This document shows positions 26,166 to 35,637 of a stretch of 64,000 nt of DNA, piece by piece (within the stretch, counting starts at the first letter, position 1; each line of letters starts with the position of its first letter). The translations under genes and the position numbers were made by a program. Below the pieces are notes generated by a model that ran no database searches, was not told the origin of the DNA, and saw nothing but the letters and a program-made list of their open reading frames with translations. This DNA comes from Pacificispira sp965223125. Its GTDB lineage: Bacteria > Pseudomonadota > Alphaproteobacteria > UBA8366 > Aestuariispiraceae. The stretch spans positions 2,976,001 to 3,040,000 of the forward strand of contig OZ244984.1 in NCBI GenBank assembly GCA_965223125.1, in the 5' to 3' direction.

Positions 26166-27031
26166 CGCCGCGTTTCATCTTCACCATTTCGCCCGGTCGA
26201 AGCGGTCAGGCGTCGCTGGCGGCGTATCTGACGGACGCGCTGCAGGATACGTTCGTTGCATTCGAAGAACCGCAGGTGGCACCGATGCTGGCCGGGCCTT
26301 TCGGGCATCTTGAACGCCGGTTCCGTCGGCGATTTGTCGAGACCCACGAACTGCTGGGCCGGGGGCGGGTTCTGAACGCCTTTGACACGGGAGATCGGGA
26401 AGCGCTGTTGCGGTTCTCGCGATCCCGGCATGACTGGCTGGACCGCCAGATGCGCCGTCGGGGTGCCATTCATTACGTCGATATCAGCAAGCATTTCCTG
26501 CATGGTCTGCATGTCTATGCATTGGATTTCATTGATGCCGAGGTGTCGATGATCCGTTTGATCCGGGATCCGGTCGCAAATATGCGCAGCTATCTGAACC
26601 GGCGAAAGCGTCTGGCATTGGATTATGGGCCGCCGAATTCGCCCGCGAATGAGCTTCAGCTTGATCCGGGCGGCCTCAGTGAAGGGGAGATGTATCTTCA
26701 CGCATGGTCGGAGACCTATCTGCGTGGCAGCCGGTTTGTCGAGGAACACGGTCTGCCACAGCCGCTCGACCTGAAGACGGAGACGCTGTCGGATGATGGT
26801 ACAATGTCGGATTTCGTATCCAGACTGGGAATTCCCCATCGCAGGGTAAAGGCATTGCCACCACAGAATACGAATAACGGGAGCGGCTATGGCCGAACGC
26901 AGGTGAGTCAGACCGATATTGATGTTTTCAACCGCTTCCGCGACCGCTTGACGGTGGCGCAGTTGTCGTGCTTGCCGCTTGCTCCAGACTATGATCCGGC
27001 TTTGGCGCATGACGTGGAGCAGAGGGCGTGA
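26162..27031 (+). CDS. Sulfotransferase-like protein
   Basis: The 289-residue protein starts FIFTISPGRSGQASLAAYL, matching the 5'-phosphosulfate loop of PAPS-dependent sulfotransferases (about residues 10-19). IRLIRDPVANMRSYL at 131-145, with Arg135 and Ser143, is the 3'-phosphate motif. These enzymes move sulfate to a hydroxyl, often on a carbohydrate. There is no signal peptide, so cytoplasmic action is expected. The start overlaps the fusion gene stop (ATGA), and the stop overlaps the FkbM gene. PAPS synthesis genes are not in the window. Confidence 0.75.
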   Translation: MTPRFIFTISPGRSGQASLAAYLTDALQDTFVAFEEPQVAPMLAGPFGHLERRFRRRFVETHELLGRGRVLNAFDTGDREALLRFSRSRHDWLDRQMRRRGAIHYVDISKHFLHGLHVYALDFIDAEVSMIRLIRDPVANMRSYLNRRKRLALDYGPPNSPANELQLDPGGLSEGEMYLHAWSETYLRGSRFVEEHGLPQPLDLKTETLSDDGTMSDFVSRLGIPHRRVKALPPQNTNNGSGYGRTQVSQTDIDVFNRFRDRLTVAQLSCLPLAPDYDPALAHDVEQRA

Positions 27032-28032
27032 GTATCGATCCGATCCTGTGGCTGAAATGCCTTGTGCCGGGATATCGGGCCCGCTGGTATCGCCGGGCAG
27101 ATCTGTTCCTGCGCGATATCGCAGTGGTTGCGGATCGGTTCATGTTTGGTTGGGACGGGGATGTCCCCATCGCCGTTGCGCCGGATGGTCCCCGCTTTGC
27201 CGGGTTCCGGACGCCGAGGGGGGATGCGGAAATCCATGCGCTGCTGAAGCCGCGTCTTCCAGGTTCGGTCGATCTCGATCATTTTCGCCTGGCACGGGAT
27301 ATCATCACCCGGTACCTGTACCCGCATCTGCGCCCGGATCTGGCTCCGGATGAGGGTATACGGCCATCTGGCGATGCCGGTATTATGACCGGGTATCACG
27401 GACAGCAGAAGGACACGGCCCTGCATATCCCGGATCCGTCGATGCGCGCCCGGTTTGTCGCCGCCTTTGAGCCCAAACCGGATGACGTGATCCTGAATTG
27501 CGGTGCCTTCATCGGGATCGGTGATGTCGCTGTCGCGCCGCTGTTGACCCATGGGCGCATCGTGTCGTTGGAGGCGGATGCCCGATGTTTTGCGATGTTG
27601 CAGCGGAACCTGTCCGCGAACGGTGTTTCCAACGTCACCGCCTGTCATGGCGCAATCTGGGACAGGGACGGGCAGGTGATGGATTTCGCGACCGGGGAGG
27701 CCCAGGCCAATACCCTGGTGCACGATCTGCACGATGCGGGGGGACGGGCCGTGGTTGAAACGAAGACCATCGACGGATTGGCTTCGGCTTATGATCTGGG
27801 GCGGGTTTCGATGATCTCTCTGACAGTCAACGGTGCGGAGATTGAAGCGTTGAAAGGGGCGGAGCGGACCCTGCGGGAAGACCGTCCCCGGATACGCCTC
27901 GCCGGTTGGTATGAGCGTGACGGCAGACCCATTGCTGAACACTGTCGCACCCTTCTGGAGGCTGTGGGATACGAGGTCTATATCGGACCCGGACTGGGAG
28001 TCCTTGCGATTCCAGGGGAGCAGGATCGATGA
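27028..28032 (+). CDS. FkbM-family methyltransferase
   Basis: The 334-residue protein has a C-terminal FkbM-type methyltransferase domain (about residues 130-320): DDVILNCGAFIGIGD (SAM loop), IVSLEADARC (acidic ribose-binding residue) and MISLTVNGAEIEALKGAE, close to the family's K/N-x-D-x-EG-x-E motif with the Asp replaced by Asn (VNGAE). The N-terminal third is unassigned. Expected product is an O-methylated sugar. GTG start and ATGA stop overlap link it to the neighbours. Confidence 0.82.
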   Translation: MSIDPILWLKCLVPGYRARWYRRADLFLRDIAVVADRFMFGWDGDVPIAVAPDGPRFAGFRTPRGDAEIHALLKPRLPGSVDLDHFRLARDIITRYLYPHLRPDLAPDEGIRPSGDAGIMTGYHGQQKDTALHIPDPSMRARFVAAFEPKPDDVILNCGAFIGIGDVAVAPLLTHGRIVSLEADARCFAMLQRNLSANGVSNVTACHGAIWDRDGQVMDFATGEAQANTLVHDLHDAGGRAVVETKTIDGLASAYDLGRVSMISLTVNGAEIEALKGAERTLREDRPRIRLAGWYERDGRPIAEHCRTLLEAVGYEVYIGPGLGVLAIPGEQDR

Positions 28033-29879
28033 TCGGGCTGTTCGGTATCTGGGCGGTGGATCGGGAACGCCCGATATCCCTGGATGCAATGTCGGCGGTA
28101 CCGGATGGCAACCGGTACCGCGTGGAGGCAAAATCGCAACCCGGTGTCACGGTTGGAGGAGCATTCCACCTGAAGGGACCGGCAGGCAGTCATGCGCATC
28201 GGGGCGATGTCGACGTTCTGGTCTGCGGCGAGATTTTCAACGGTGCGGAATTGGGATCCGACGGGGATGCCGCTTCGGTTATCCTGAAACTCTATGAGAG
28301 CCGTGAACTGGACCGTCTCAAGGATGCCAACGGCCTTTTCGCAGCGGCCATCTGTGATCGGAACGTGCATCGCCTGACCCTGGTTACGGACAGGTTCTGC
28401 AGTTTTCCGATACATTTGCATAAAGCGAGTGACCGTGTTGCCTTTGCCGGACAACTCGCGGTGCTGCTGGCCGAGGGAGGGGTGCCGAGGACCGCGAGTG
28501 CCGCCGGTCTGGCCCAGCTTTTCACGCTTCAGCGAACGGTCGGACGCGACACCAATATTGCGAATGTCGAAGCACTTCCGGCGGCAACGATCTGCACGGT
28601 GGATTCCGATGGAATAACCGAACGCGCTTATTGGAAACTGACCTGGAAACCGTCCTTCCAATCAGAAGAGGACGCCGCTGAGGCTCTGGCCGGGGCCTTG
28701 AAAGCTGCTGTGGCAAGACAGACTGATCATGGTGCAGATGCACCAGGGCTGCTGTTGTCCGGGGGGCTGGACAGCCGGATGGTGCTGGCGGCGGGTAGTC
28801 CCGGTCGCCTTTCATGTTTCACGACCGCCAGTTATCTGGAAAATCCCGAACTCGCGATTGCCCGGACATTGGCCGAGGCACATGGTCGGTCTTTCGAGCC
28901 TCTGATCGTCGCACCTGAATCGACGCTTTCCGTGCTGGACCGGACGACTCTGGATTCGAATGGTCTCTATCCGGCCTCGACCCAGATTTCGGTTTTCATG
29001 CCGTCGGTCGGGTCAGCATGCGACGTCGCGCTGACCGGGCATGGCCTGGATTATACGTTTCGTGGATATTACATGCCCGCGCGGTTTATTCGGATCGCCG
29101 GGTCCAGTACGAGGCTGCCATCTTTACGCTCCGTGCCCGGACATCCGACCGGTGCCGATGTCCTATCCAACCTGCGTCAGGGGCCGCCGAAATCCACCAT
29201 AGACCGGATCGTGCTGCCGGAACGGGCTGATTTCTGGTGGAACAGTCAGGCCGAGAGGCTTCAGACCGTGCTGTCCCCATGGCTTGACAGCGATGAACCG
29301 CTGAATGCCTGGGACGCCTTCATTCTGCACAGCCTGTCGAAACACTATGCCTTCACCGGCATGATGGCGATCCGGGCAGCCTGCAATCTGCGTCTGACGA
29401 CCTATGACCGGGATGTGTTTGACATCTATCTGGGCATGCCGCCAGCCTGGCGCGTTCGGGCGGGTGTGGCGCTGGGCGCGATGCGCCGTCTTTCGCCTGA
29501 AATGGCCAGATTGCCCAATGCGAATACCGGTTTTGCGGCGGATGTCGGACCATGGAAGGAGATATTCCAAGTGCTGGGTCGTGCCGCAGGAAAGCGGTTG
29601 CGGTTGATAAAAGCGCAGCCTGTACCGACGCGGATGCATTCCGCCGGTTCCTGGCAGAGTCTGGGGGCTCTCTATCGGGAAGATCCCGGACATCGCTCCC
29701 TTTTCATGTCGATCCGCAGTCGGTTGGATACGCTGACTTTCGGATATCTATCCGCAGACGGAATCGCCGCCTGCATTGATGAGCACATGGAGGGCATGCG
29801 CGATCACAGCAAGTTGCTGCGCTATCTGATGACACACGACTCCTGGATTCGTCAGATGGGAATTACAGGCAGTGACTGA
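28029..29879 (+). CDS. Asparagine-synthetase-like protein without the glutaminase cysteine
   Basis: The 616-residue protein has the AsnB layout: an N-terminal nucleophile-type domain (1-200) and an ATP-pyrophosphatase domain from about 215, with LLLSGGLDSRMV at 241-252 (SGGLDS PP-loop). The start reads MIGLFGIW instead of MCGIFG, so the catalytic Cys2 for glutamine hydrolysis is missing. It may instead use ammonia, or act as an adenylating amide/amidine-forming enzyme on a sugar or acyl acid, as seen in other AsnB-like biosynthetic enzymes. It overlaps both neighbours. The substrate is unknown. Confidence 0.85.
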   Translation: MIGLFGIWAVDRERPISLDAMSAVPDGNRYRVEAKSQPGVTVGGAFHLKGPAGSHAHRGDVDVLVCGEIFNGAELGSDGDAASVILKLYESRELDRLKDANGLFAAAICDRNVHRLTLVTDRFCSFPIHLHKASDRVAFAGQLAVLLAEGGVPRTASAAGLAQLFTLQRTVGRDTNIANVEALPAATICTVDSDGITERAYWKLTWKPSFQSEEDAAEALAGALKAAVARQTDHGADAPGLLLSGGLDSRMVLAAGSPGRLSCFTTASYLENPELAIARTLAEAHGRSFEPLIVAPESTLSVLDRTTLDSNGLYPASTQISVFMPSVGSACDVALTGHGLDYTFRGYYMPARFIRIAGSSTRLPSLRSVPGHPTGADVLSNLRQGPPKSTIDRIVLPERADFWWNSQAERLQTVLSPWLDSDEPLNAWDAFILHSLSKHYAFTGMMAIRAACNLRLTTYDRDVFDIYLGMPPAWRVRAGVALGAMRRLSPEMARLPNANTGFAADVGPWKEIFQVLGRAAGKRLRLIKAQPVPTRMHSAGSWQSLGALYREDPGHRSLFMSIRSRLDTLTFGYLSADGIAACIDEHMEGMRDHSKLLRYLMTHDSWIRQMGITGSD

Positions 29880-31140
29880 GGTTCATTTCTATCGACTTGA
29901 ACTTTCCCCTGAAATCGAGGCGTTCCGGGGTGAGATCGAATATGCCCTGGATTTCGTGGCGGAGAGCTATCCGATCCGTCTGGATCCGTCAGCGGATCGT
30001 GTGCTGCGTTATCCGGGAGACCTGCCTGCGCGCTTGTTTCTCAGGGCGGTGTCAGTAGCAGAGGATGGGTTGCGCCTCAACAGAGCAGCGTTTGAGGCTC
30101 TTGACGGGTTCTGGCCGGTCGAAGGGACATCGCAGGGGTCGCTTGGATACGATGCAATCGGGATCATCTTCTTCATGCTGTCGCGGATGGAGGAAAGGGA
30201 TGCACCATCCTATGATCGTCATGGGCGTTTTGAGCCGGAGCAGGCTGCCTCCGTCCGTCGTGGACTGCATGCGCAGCCGCTCGCGGACCGTGCGGCGGCT
30301 GATATTGCATTCTTCCTGACCGGAATGCACTCGATGCCAATGCGCGAATTTGAACTGATCCCCACTCATGATGTCGATATTCTGAAAGGTTATCACCGCT
30401 GGTGGGAACCGCTGCGCTATGCGGCGGGCGATCTGTTGAAGCGGAGAGCACCCGGATCGGCACTGGGTCGGTTTTCCGCCTATGGTACCGGCGAGCCTTT
30501 TGTGTCCTTTCGTGACATGATGGCGCTTTCGGAACGATTTGGTCTGAAAAGCCGATTTTACATGATGGGGCCTAGTCAGGATCCGATGGACAGCCCCTAT
30601 GTCTCCACCATGAAAGGCCTTTTGAGTCGCCTGTCGAGAGAGATACTGGCGCGCGGCCACCGGATTGGCTTTCATCCGGGCTATCGGACTCTGGACAATC
30701 CGGCGGAATGGCGTCGACAGCGTGCCGGACTGGAGGCGGTACTTGGAACAACGGTTACAGAAGGTCGGCAGCATGTCCTGCGGTATTGTGCGGATCGAAC
30801 GCCTGTACAGTGGGACTCGGAGGGAATGGCGGAGGATTTCACGTTGGCATATCCTGGGCCATGCGGATTCCGGAATGGTACGACACATAGCCACAGAGCC
30901 TATGATCTGGTGCGTCGGCAGGTGTTGAATCTGCGCCAGACGGCAACTGCGGTAATGGATTTTGCTCTGTTCGATACCCGTTATCGGGCGCTGGACGTCG
31001 AATCAGCGATGGCGGAAGCTTTAGGAATAGCGGTTACTGTGAAAACCTATAGAGGGCGGTTGGTCGTTCTCCATCATACTGGACAGCCAAGCGGACCCGC
31101 CCGCGATTTCTACGGTCGTTTTCTGGAACAATTGTTATGA
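29872..31140 (+). CDS. Polysaccharide-deacetylase-like protein
   Basis: The 422-residue protein has LIPTHDVDILKGY around residue 163, matching the NodB-fold D-D-H start (T-H-D-V-D), and FHPGYRTLDNP near 265 with a second His. The N-terminal 150 residues form a separate unassigned domain of the kind often found before such deacetylase domains. No signal peptide is seen, so it may act on a cytoplasmic or membrane-bound sugar intermediate. GTG start overlaps the previous stop. It is the last GC-rich gene before a short AT-rich gap. Confidence 0.75.
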   Translation: MTEVHFYRLELSPEIEAFRGEIEYALDFVAESYPIRLDPSADRVLRYPGDLPARLFLRAVSVAEDGLRLNRAAFEALDGFWPVEGTSQGSLGYDAIGIIFFMLSRMEERDAPSYDRHGRFEPEQAASVRRGLHAQPLADRAAADIAFFLTGMHSMPMREFELIPTHDVDILKGYHRWWEPLRYAAGDLLKRRAPGSALGRFSAYGTGEPFVSFRDMMALSERFGLKSRFYMMGPSQDPMDSPYVSTMKGLLSRLSREILARGHRIGFHPGYRTLDNPAEWRRQRAGLEAVLGTTVTEGRQHVLRYCADRTPVQWDSEGMAEDFTLAYPGPCGFRNGTTHSHRAYDLVRRQVLNLRQTATAVMDFALFDTRYRALDVESAMAEALGIAVTVKTYRGRLVVLHHTGQPSGPARDFYGRFLEQLL

Positions 31141-31228
31141 CTTCTTATCATGTGATTGAATACTATTTTATAAAATATGTAAGTTTCTATCTTGATTGCA
31201 CTTCATTTGAACCAGAAGGATGATATGA

Positions 31229-31738
31229 ATGATATTTACCAAAGAAAAATTTTCTCATAGATTTGATTTTTGTCAAGTGTGTACTGATATTTCTATTTTA
31301 GAAGGATTAAGTGGTGATGTTCTTTTGTGTATATTTTCTGGAATAATTCCGAAGAGAATTTTGGATAGATTCAATTGTTGCTATAATTTTCATCCAGGCC
31401 CAGAAAATTATCCAGGCAGAGATCCGCATCATTGGGCAATTTTTGAAAAGAGTGATTGGTTCGGTGTAACAGTACACCACATGTTGGAAAAAGTTGATGA
31501 GGGAGACATTATATTTTCTGAAAGATTCAGGATTCGAACATCATCTCCTCATGAATTGAAAGATGAAGCGAATGAAAGAGCAATTAGCTTATTGAATGAA
31601 ATAGGGCCTGCTCTTGTTAAGGGTACGTATCAAGCGAACTGTATTCCTCCTAAGTGGAGTGGCATCAAGAGATCGAGGAAAGATACCATAGAAATGGCTT
31701 TATCAACAAAAAACCTCGCGTTTGAAGGTTTTTTTTGA
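31229..31738 (+). CDS. Short, AT-rich formyltransferase-like protein
   Basis: The 169-residue protein has the full catalytic set of the formyltransferase family: Asn53-x-His55 in NFHPGPENYPGRDPHHW and Asp90 in VDEGDII. The usual N-terminal Rossmann half is very short, with only about 30 residues before DVLLCIFSGIIP, so it may be an abridged or N-terminally truncated member. An in-frame stop just before ATG 31229 excludes an earlier start. Base composition is strikingly more AT-rich than any neighbour, a sign of recent transfer. A hairpin with a T run lies across its 3' end. Confidence 0.75.
   Translation: MIFTKEKFSHRFDFCQVCTDISILEGLSGDVLLCIFSGIIPKRILDRFNCCYNFHPGPENYPGRDPHHWAIFEKSDWFGVTVHHMLEKVDEGDIIFSERFRIRTSSPHELKDEANERAISLLNEIGPALVKGTYQANCIPPKWSGIKRSRKDTIEMALSTKNLAFEGFF
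31708..31736 (+). terminator. Hairpin plus T-tract overlapping the end of the formyltransferase gene
   Basis: A perfect 9-bp stem (AAAAAACCT at 31708-31716 and AGGTTTTTT at 31726-31734) encloses a 9-nt loop and merges into a T run ending at 31736, just at the TGA stop. This fits a Rho-independent terminator on the plus strand, though most of the T run is in the stem. It could limit read-through into the WbqC gene. Confidence 0.6.
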
Positions 31739-31770
31739 AAATTGGTTCAATAGGATTGAATGAGGATTTG

Positions 31771-32463
31771 GTGAGAAAAGTCGGGATACATCAACCGAAT
31801 TACCTGCCCTGGGCCGGGTATTTTCAGAAAATGAATTCAAGTACTGTTTTCGTATTTCTGGATGATGCCCAGTATCCAAAGAACAGTTATGTCAACCGGG
31901 TCAAAATTCGAGCAGGGGATGATGCGTCATGGTTGACCGTTCCAGCAAAGCCGCGATTGGGATGCATCATTCGGGAAGTCGTTTGTTCACAGGATGATTG
32001 GGCGAGACGCCATGTCAGCAGGCTTGTTAACGAGTATGGGAAAACGCCGCATTTTGATGAGATCTGGGAGGTTCTTGAACCGATTTATGGGAAACTACCG
32101 ACATCCAGCCTCGCGCAGGCTAACAGAGAGTTGATTGAAGCCATAGCGCGACGGCTTGGAATCGGCGCGTCGCTGTATTGGGCATCGGACATACCTAATC
32201 CTGGCATGAAGCGATCCGACGACCGATTGGTCGAAATCGTTCAAGCCTTGGGCGGGGATGTTTATGTTTCGGGGAAGGGTGGGCAGGCATATCAAGACCC
32301 GGAGAAATTCACTGGTTCAGGTATAACGCTTACAATGACTGATTTCGTGCCGATCGAGTACGACCGTGGTTCCGCCCCCTATATACCGGGTCTCAGCATT
32401 GTTGATGTGCTGTTTCATACAGGATGGGAACGGACGGCGGATTATATCGGTGCCAAGGGATGA
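31771..32463 (+). CDS. WbqC-family protein
   Basis: The 230-residue protein opens KVGIHQPNYLPWAGYFQKM, the signature of the WbqC family, with DDAQYPKNSYVNR and the Asn-containing segments that follow. WbqC-like proteins occur in O-antigen and capsule loci and are proposed to act with PLP-sugar or glycyl/aminoacyl transfer; the reaction is not established. GTG 31771 fits the family start; TTG 31735, overlapping the previous stop, is the alternative. The stop overlaps the GT4 gene start as ATGA. Confidence 0.85.
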   Translation: MRKVGIHQPNYLPWAGYFQKMNSSTVFVFLDDAQYPKNSYVNRVKIRAGDDASWLTVPAKPRLGCIIREVVCSQDDWARRHVSRLVNEYGKTPHFDEIWEVLEPIYGKLPTSSLAQANRELIEAIARRLGIGASLYWASDIPNPGMKRSDDRLVEIVQALGGDVYVSGKGGQAYQDPEKFTGSGITLTMTDFVPIEYDRGSAPYIPGLSIVDVLFHTGWERTADYIGAKG

Positions 32464-33701
32464 CCGGTTCGCTGCGTGTGCTTTGTCTTGATATCGAAGG
32501 CGGGAAGGGGGGGTCGTCGCGCAGCCTCTATCACGCCCTCATAAACATGGACCGGTCGGATGTTCAGGTTTCGACAGTCTGTCGCCTCGGCGGATGGATT
32601 GTTGATGCCTATGGCTCACATGGAATTCCGGTTACGGTGGAACCGGATATCCCAAGATGGACCAGCCTCGAAAGACTCAGCAGGAATCTTCTGACGTCGT
32701 TCCTGTTCCGAATTCGCGACTGGCCCCGTTCCGACGATTTCCGGTCTCGCCTGTTGCAGCGTTTGGAGGGGGTCGATGTCTTGCATCTGAACCATATCTC
32801 CCTCACCCATCTGGCTGGATGGATTCGACGTCACTTCCCACGTCTGAAAATCGTGATGCATATTCGAACCATGCCGGTCCGGACCGCTTTTGCTGTTCGA
32901 CAGGCGCGCATGGCGGCAAAGCATTGCGATGGTTTTGTTTTCATCACTGAGAATGAGCGGGATCATTTTGAGGCGATGCTGGGTCGAAAAGCTCCCGGTC
33001 AAGTGATTTACAATCCTTCGGAGATACAAGACAGAACACTACTGGGGCACGAAGCGGTTCCTACGGATGGTCGCCTTAAGGTCTTGTGTCTGTCTAACTA
33101 CTCCCATGCGCGTGGTATCGACAGGCTGGTGGATATCGCGGAAGCACTCAGTCCGGTCGACCGAAGCGGGATTCTCTTTGTTGTCGCGGGCAACATGACG
33201 ATCAGAACCGATATGTCCATGCGCCTTCCTAGCGGGAGTATGGGCGCAAGTAGCCTTCCTGAACTGGTCATGGCCAGGGGGCTTGGTGATTGTTTCTGTT
33301 TTCTCGGTCATGTCAGCGATCCTGAACGGGTCTTGTCGGTAGGGGATGTCCTGGTGAAGCCGACGCGGGAGAATAATCCCTGGGGCCGAGATATTCTTGA
33401 GGCAATGGCCTATGGGCTTCCGGTTGCTTCAGTTGGAACTTATTCCCGTTTTGTTGAAACCGATAAGACTGGCCTGTTGCAGGCGCAGTTCGATGCAGCC
33501 GGTGTAGCAGAGTTTCTTGTTGCAATGGCGTCCCGTCCGGATGAGCGCCGTGCGATAGGACGAGAAGGGCGTAAGAGAATTGCCGAGCTTAACGATCCTG
33601 TCCGGCAGGCGCGGATCCTTGTTTCTTTCTGGCGCAAGATTGTCGGTCGCCAGGATCCAGTGGAGATGGCTACCCAATCCAATTCCAATCTGGTTGCTTG
33701 A
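32460..33701 (+). CDS. Glycosyltransferase family 4-like protein
   Basis: The 413-residue GT-B protein begins LRVLCLDIEGGKGGSSRSL (N-lobe glycine-rich loop) and has a C-terminal donor lobe with KPTRENNPWGRDILEAMAYGLP, where the family Glu (ILEAM) contacts the donor nucleotide sugar. It likely extends the glycan in the cytoplasm. It is translationally coupled to the WbqC gene. Between 33702 and 33837 there is no gene. The donor sugar cannot be told from sequence. Confidence 0.88.
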   Translation: MTGSLRVLCLDIEGGKGGSSRSLYHALINMDRSDVQVSTVCRLGGWIVDAYGSHGIPVTVEPDIPRWTSLERLSRNLLTSFLFRIRDWPRSDDFRSRLLQRLEGVDVLHLNHISLTHLAGWIRRHFPRLKIVMHIRTMPVRTAFAVRQARMAAKHCDGFVFITENERDHFEAMLGRKAPGQVIYNPSEIQDRTLLGHEAVPTDGRLKVLCLSNYSHARGIDRLVDIAEALSPVDRSGILFVVAGNMTIRTDMSMRLPSGSMGASSLPELVMARGLGDCFCFLGHVSDPERVLSVGDVLVKPTRENNPWGRDILEAMAYGLPVASVGTYSRFVETDKTGLLQAQFDAAGVAEFLVAMASRPDERRAIGREGRKRIAELNDPVRQARILVSFWRKIVGRQDPVEMATQSNSNLVA

Positions 33702-33837
33702 AGCCGCTAAAACGGCATGTTGCTGGGGCAATCAGGTTACTTGCTGATCAAGCACGGGTAATTCCGGTTTTAATTGGCCGTAATGCAAGGCAAGTAAGGA
33801 GCGTGATCCTGGGCCACGGCGGGGCTGTCGGGATTGG

Positions 33838-34617
33838 ATGTTCTGGAAGTCCGCTATAAAGTTCAAGATGGCTCCGATGTCGACAGATTTTACGATTGCG
33901 GCTTATCGCACGTTGCTGGAAGCAGCTTCCGGTGCCGGATACGGTGTTGCAGATTTTGACAACATCGATCCTGAAGCACGGCAGATTGTATTGCGCCATG
34001 ATGTTGATTTCTGGCCGGAGGCGTCGTTGCCTTTGGCAGACGTCGAGCATTCCCTTGGACTTTCGGCATGGTATTTTTTTCTGGTACGCAGTGATGCCTA
34101 TACCATAGCGTCCCCTAACACAGTGGCTGTTCTGAAGCGCCTGCGCCAACTTGGGCATCGGATCGGTTTGCATTTCGACACATCACTGTTTCCCGACGAC
34201 CCAGTTGTACTGAATGATGAGGCGCGTTGGGAATGTGATGTGCTGGAGCATATCAGTGCTGGCCCTGTTGATTGTGTCAGCTTTCATCGACCGGCCCCGT
34301 ATCTGTTGAACAGCGAGGATCTGATTGCCGGTCGTATCCATGCTTATCAGCCCCGGTTCTTTCGGGATATCGGTTATGTCAGCGACTCACGCGGTGCATG
34401 GCGGCATGGCCATCCCCTTGACAGTCCCGCATTCAGGGATCGCCGCGCATTCCAGTTGCTGACGCATCCGATCTGGTGGGCGACTGATTGCGCCGGTGAT
34501 CGGGAGGCTGCGTTGGTGCAATATGAGCGGGATAGAGCTCGAAAGATCAGAGGCGTCCTGGCGGAAACCGTGACCGGATACGATGCTAATCATGGAAGCA
34601 TTGATGGTGAAGTATAG
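33838..34617 (+). CDS. Polysaccharide-deacetylase-like protein
   Basis: The 259-residue protein has IVLRHDVDFWPEASLPL around residue 50, the HDVD metal-binding start of NodB-type folds, LGLHFD-like GHRIGLHFDTSLF near 107 and SFHRPAPYLL near 147 as candidate second metal and active-site residues. It has no signal peptide. ATG 33838 has GGGATTGG just upstream; in-frame ATGs at 33868 and 33877 are possible alternatives. It opens the last operon of the glycan locus, ahead of the WbpB/D/E-like genes. Confidence 0.75.
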   Translation: MFWKSAIKFKMAPMSTDFTIAAYRTLLEAASGAGYGVADFDNIDPEARQIVLRHDVDFWPEASLPLADVEHSLGLSAWYFFLVRSDAYTIASPNTVAVLKRLRQLGHRIGLHFDTSLFPDDPVVLNDEARWECDVLEHISAGPVDCVSFHRPAPYLLNSEDLIAGRIHAYQPRFFRDIGYVSDSRGAWRHGHPLDSPAFRDRRAFQLLTHPIWWATDCAGDREAALVQYERDRARKIRGVLAETVTGYDANHGSIDGEV

Positions 34618-34641
34618 AAGAGTGTTGGGGAGCAGAACTGA

Positions 34642-35631
34642 ATGACGGTGCGGTTGGTTGTGATAGGTGGTGGATATTGGGGTAAGAACCATATCCGAAA
34701 TTTCGATGGTCTGGGAGTCCTGACCGGGTTTTGTGATAATTCGGCAGAGACGCTGGAGGCGCGTGCGAGTGAGTATCCGCAGGCCAGGCCCTATACCAGG
34801 TTGGATGAGGTGCTTACCGATTCAACCATTGATGCAGTGGCCATCGCATCGCCCGCTGCCAGCCATGGCGCGTTGGCCCGCCAGGCACTGGAAGCAGGGA
34901 AGCATGTCTTCGTGGAAAAGCCATTGTGCCTTGACATTGACGAGGCTCGGGAACTGGATGCTTTGGCGAAAAGCAGGGGCCTTGTTCTGATGGTCGGCCA
35001 TCTTCTGCGATATCATCCGGCCTTCATTGCGCTTCAGGAGTCAGTTGCGAACGGTAGTATTGGGGTGCTTCGCTACATCCATTCGACGCGGGCAAGTTTG
35101 GGAAAGATTCGTCGGGAGGAAAACGCGCTCTGGTCCTTCGCGCCGCATGACGTATCGATGATCCTGGCCCTTGCCCAACGCATGCCTGAACGGATTAATT
35201 GCCATGGTGAGGCATGGCTATCCCCGGATGTTGCTGATTTGACATTGAGCCATTTCGATTTCGGCGACGGCCTGCAGGCGCATATTTTCGTCACTTGGCT
35301 CAATCCCTACAAGGATCACAGGCTGGTGGTCGTCGGAGACAGGGCGATGATCGTTTTCGATGATATCCAGGCGGGACCGGAGAAACTGAAACTGTACCCC
35401 CATATCGTCGGCTGGAATGGGGATATTCCGGTTGTGGACAAGGCGGAGTCACGCCTTGTTCCGTTCGCCTCGACTGAGCCTCTGCGCAATGAATGCGAAC
35501 ATTTCATCGAATGCGTCGAGACCGGACATGTCCCCCTGACAGATGCGGCGGAAGGGATTCGTGTATTGTCGGTTCTGAAGGACTGCCAATCCGCACTGGC
35601 TTCCAGGAATCCGGTTGTTCGGGAAGGATAA
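34642..35631 (+). CDS. wbpB: WbpB/WlbA-like nucleotide-sugar 3-dehydrogenase
   Basis: The 329-residue Gfo/Idh/MocA protein has VIGGGYWGKNHIRNF (NAD loop), HVFVEKPLCLD (active-site lysine) and SFAPHDVSM. It matches the WbpB/WlbA group that oxidises C3 of UDP-GlcNAc-uronic acid. The next two genes are WbpD- and WbpE-like, so the trio would make UDP-2,3-diacetamido-2,3-dideoxy-glucuronic acid. The first enzyme, WbpA (UDP-GlcNAc 6-dehydrogenase), is not in the window. ATG 34642 follows a GGGGAG site. Confidence 0.82.
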   Translation: MTVRLVVIGGGYWGKNHIRNFDGLGVLTGFCDNSAETLEARASEYPQARPYTRLDEVLTDSTIDAVAIASPAASHGALARQALEAGKHVFVEKPLCLDIDEARELDALAKSRGLVLMVGHLLRYHPAFIALQESVANGSIGVLRYIHSTRASLGKIRREENALWSFAPHDVSMILALAQRMPERINCHGEAWLSPDVADLTLSHFDFGDGLQAHIFVTWLNPYKDHRLVVVGDRAMIVFDDIQAGPEKLKLYPHIVGWNGDIPVVDKAESRLVPFASTEPLRNECEHFIECVETGHVPLTDAAEGIRVLSVLKDCQSALASRNPVVREG

Positions 35632-35637
35632 GTATTG

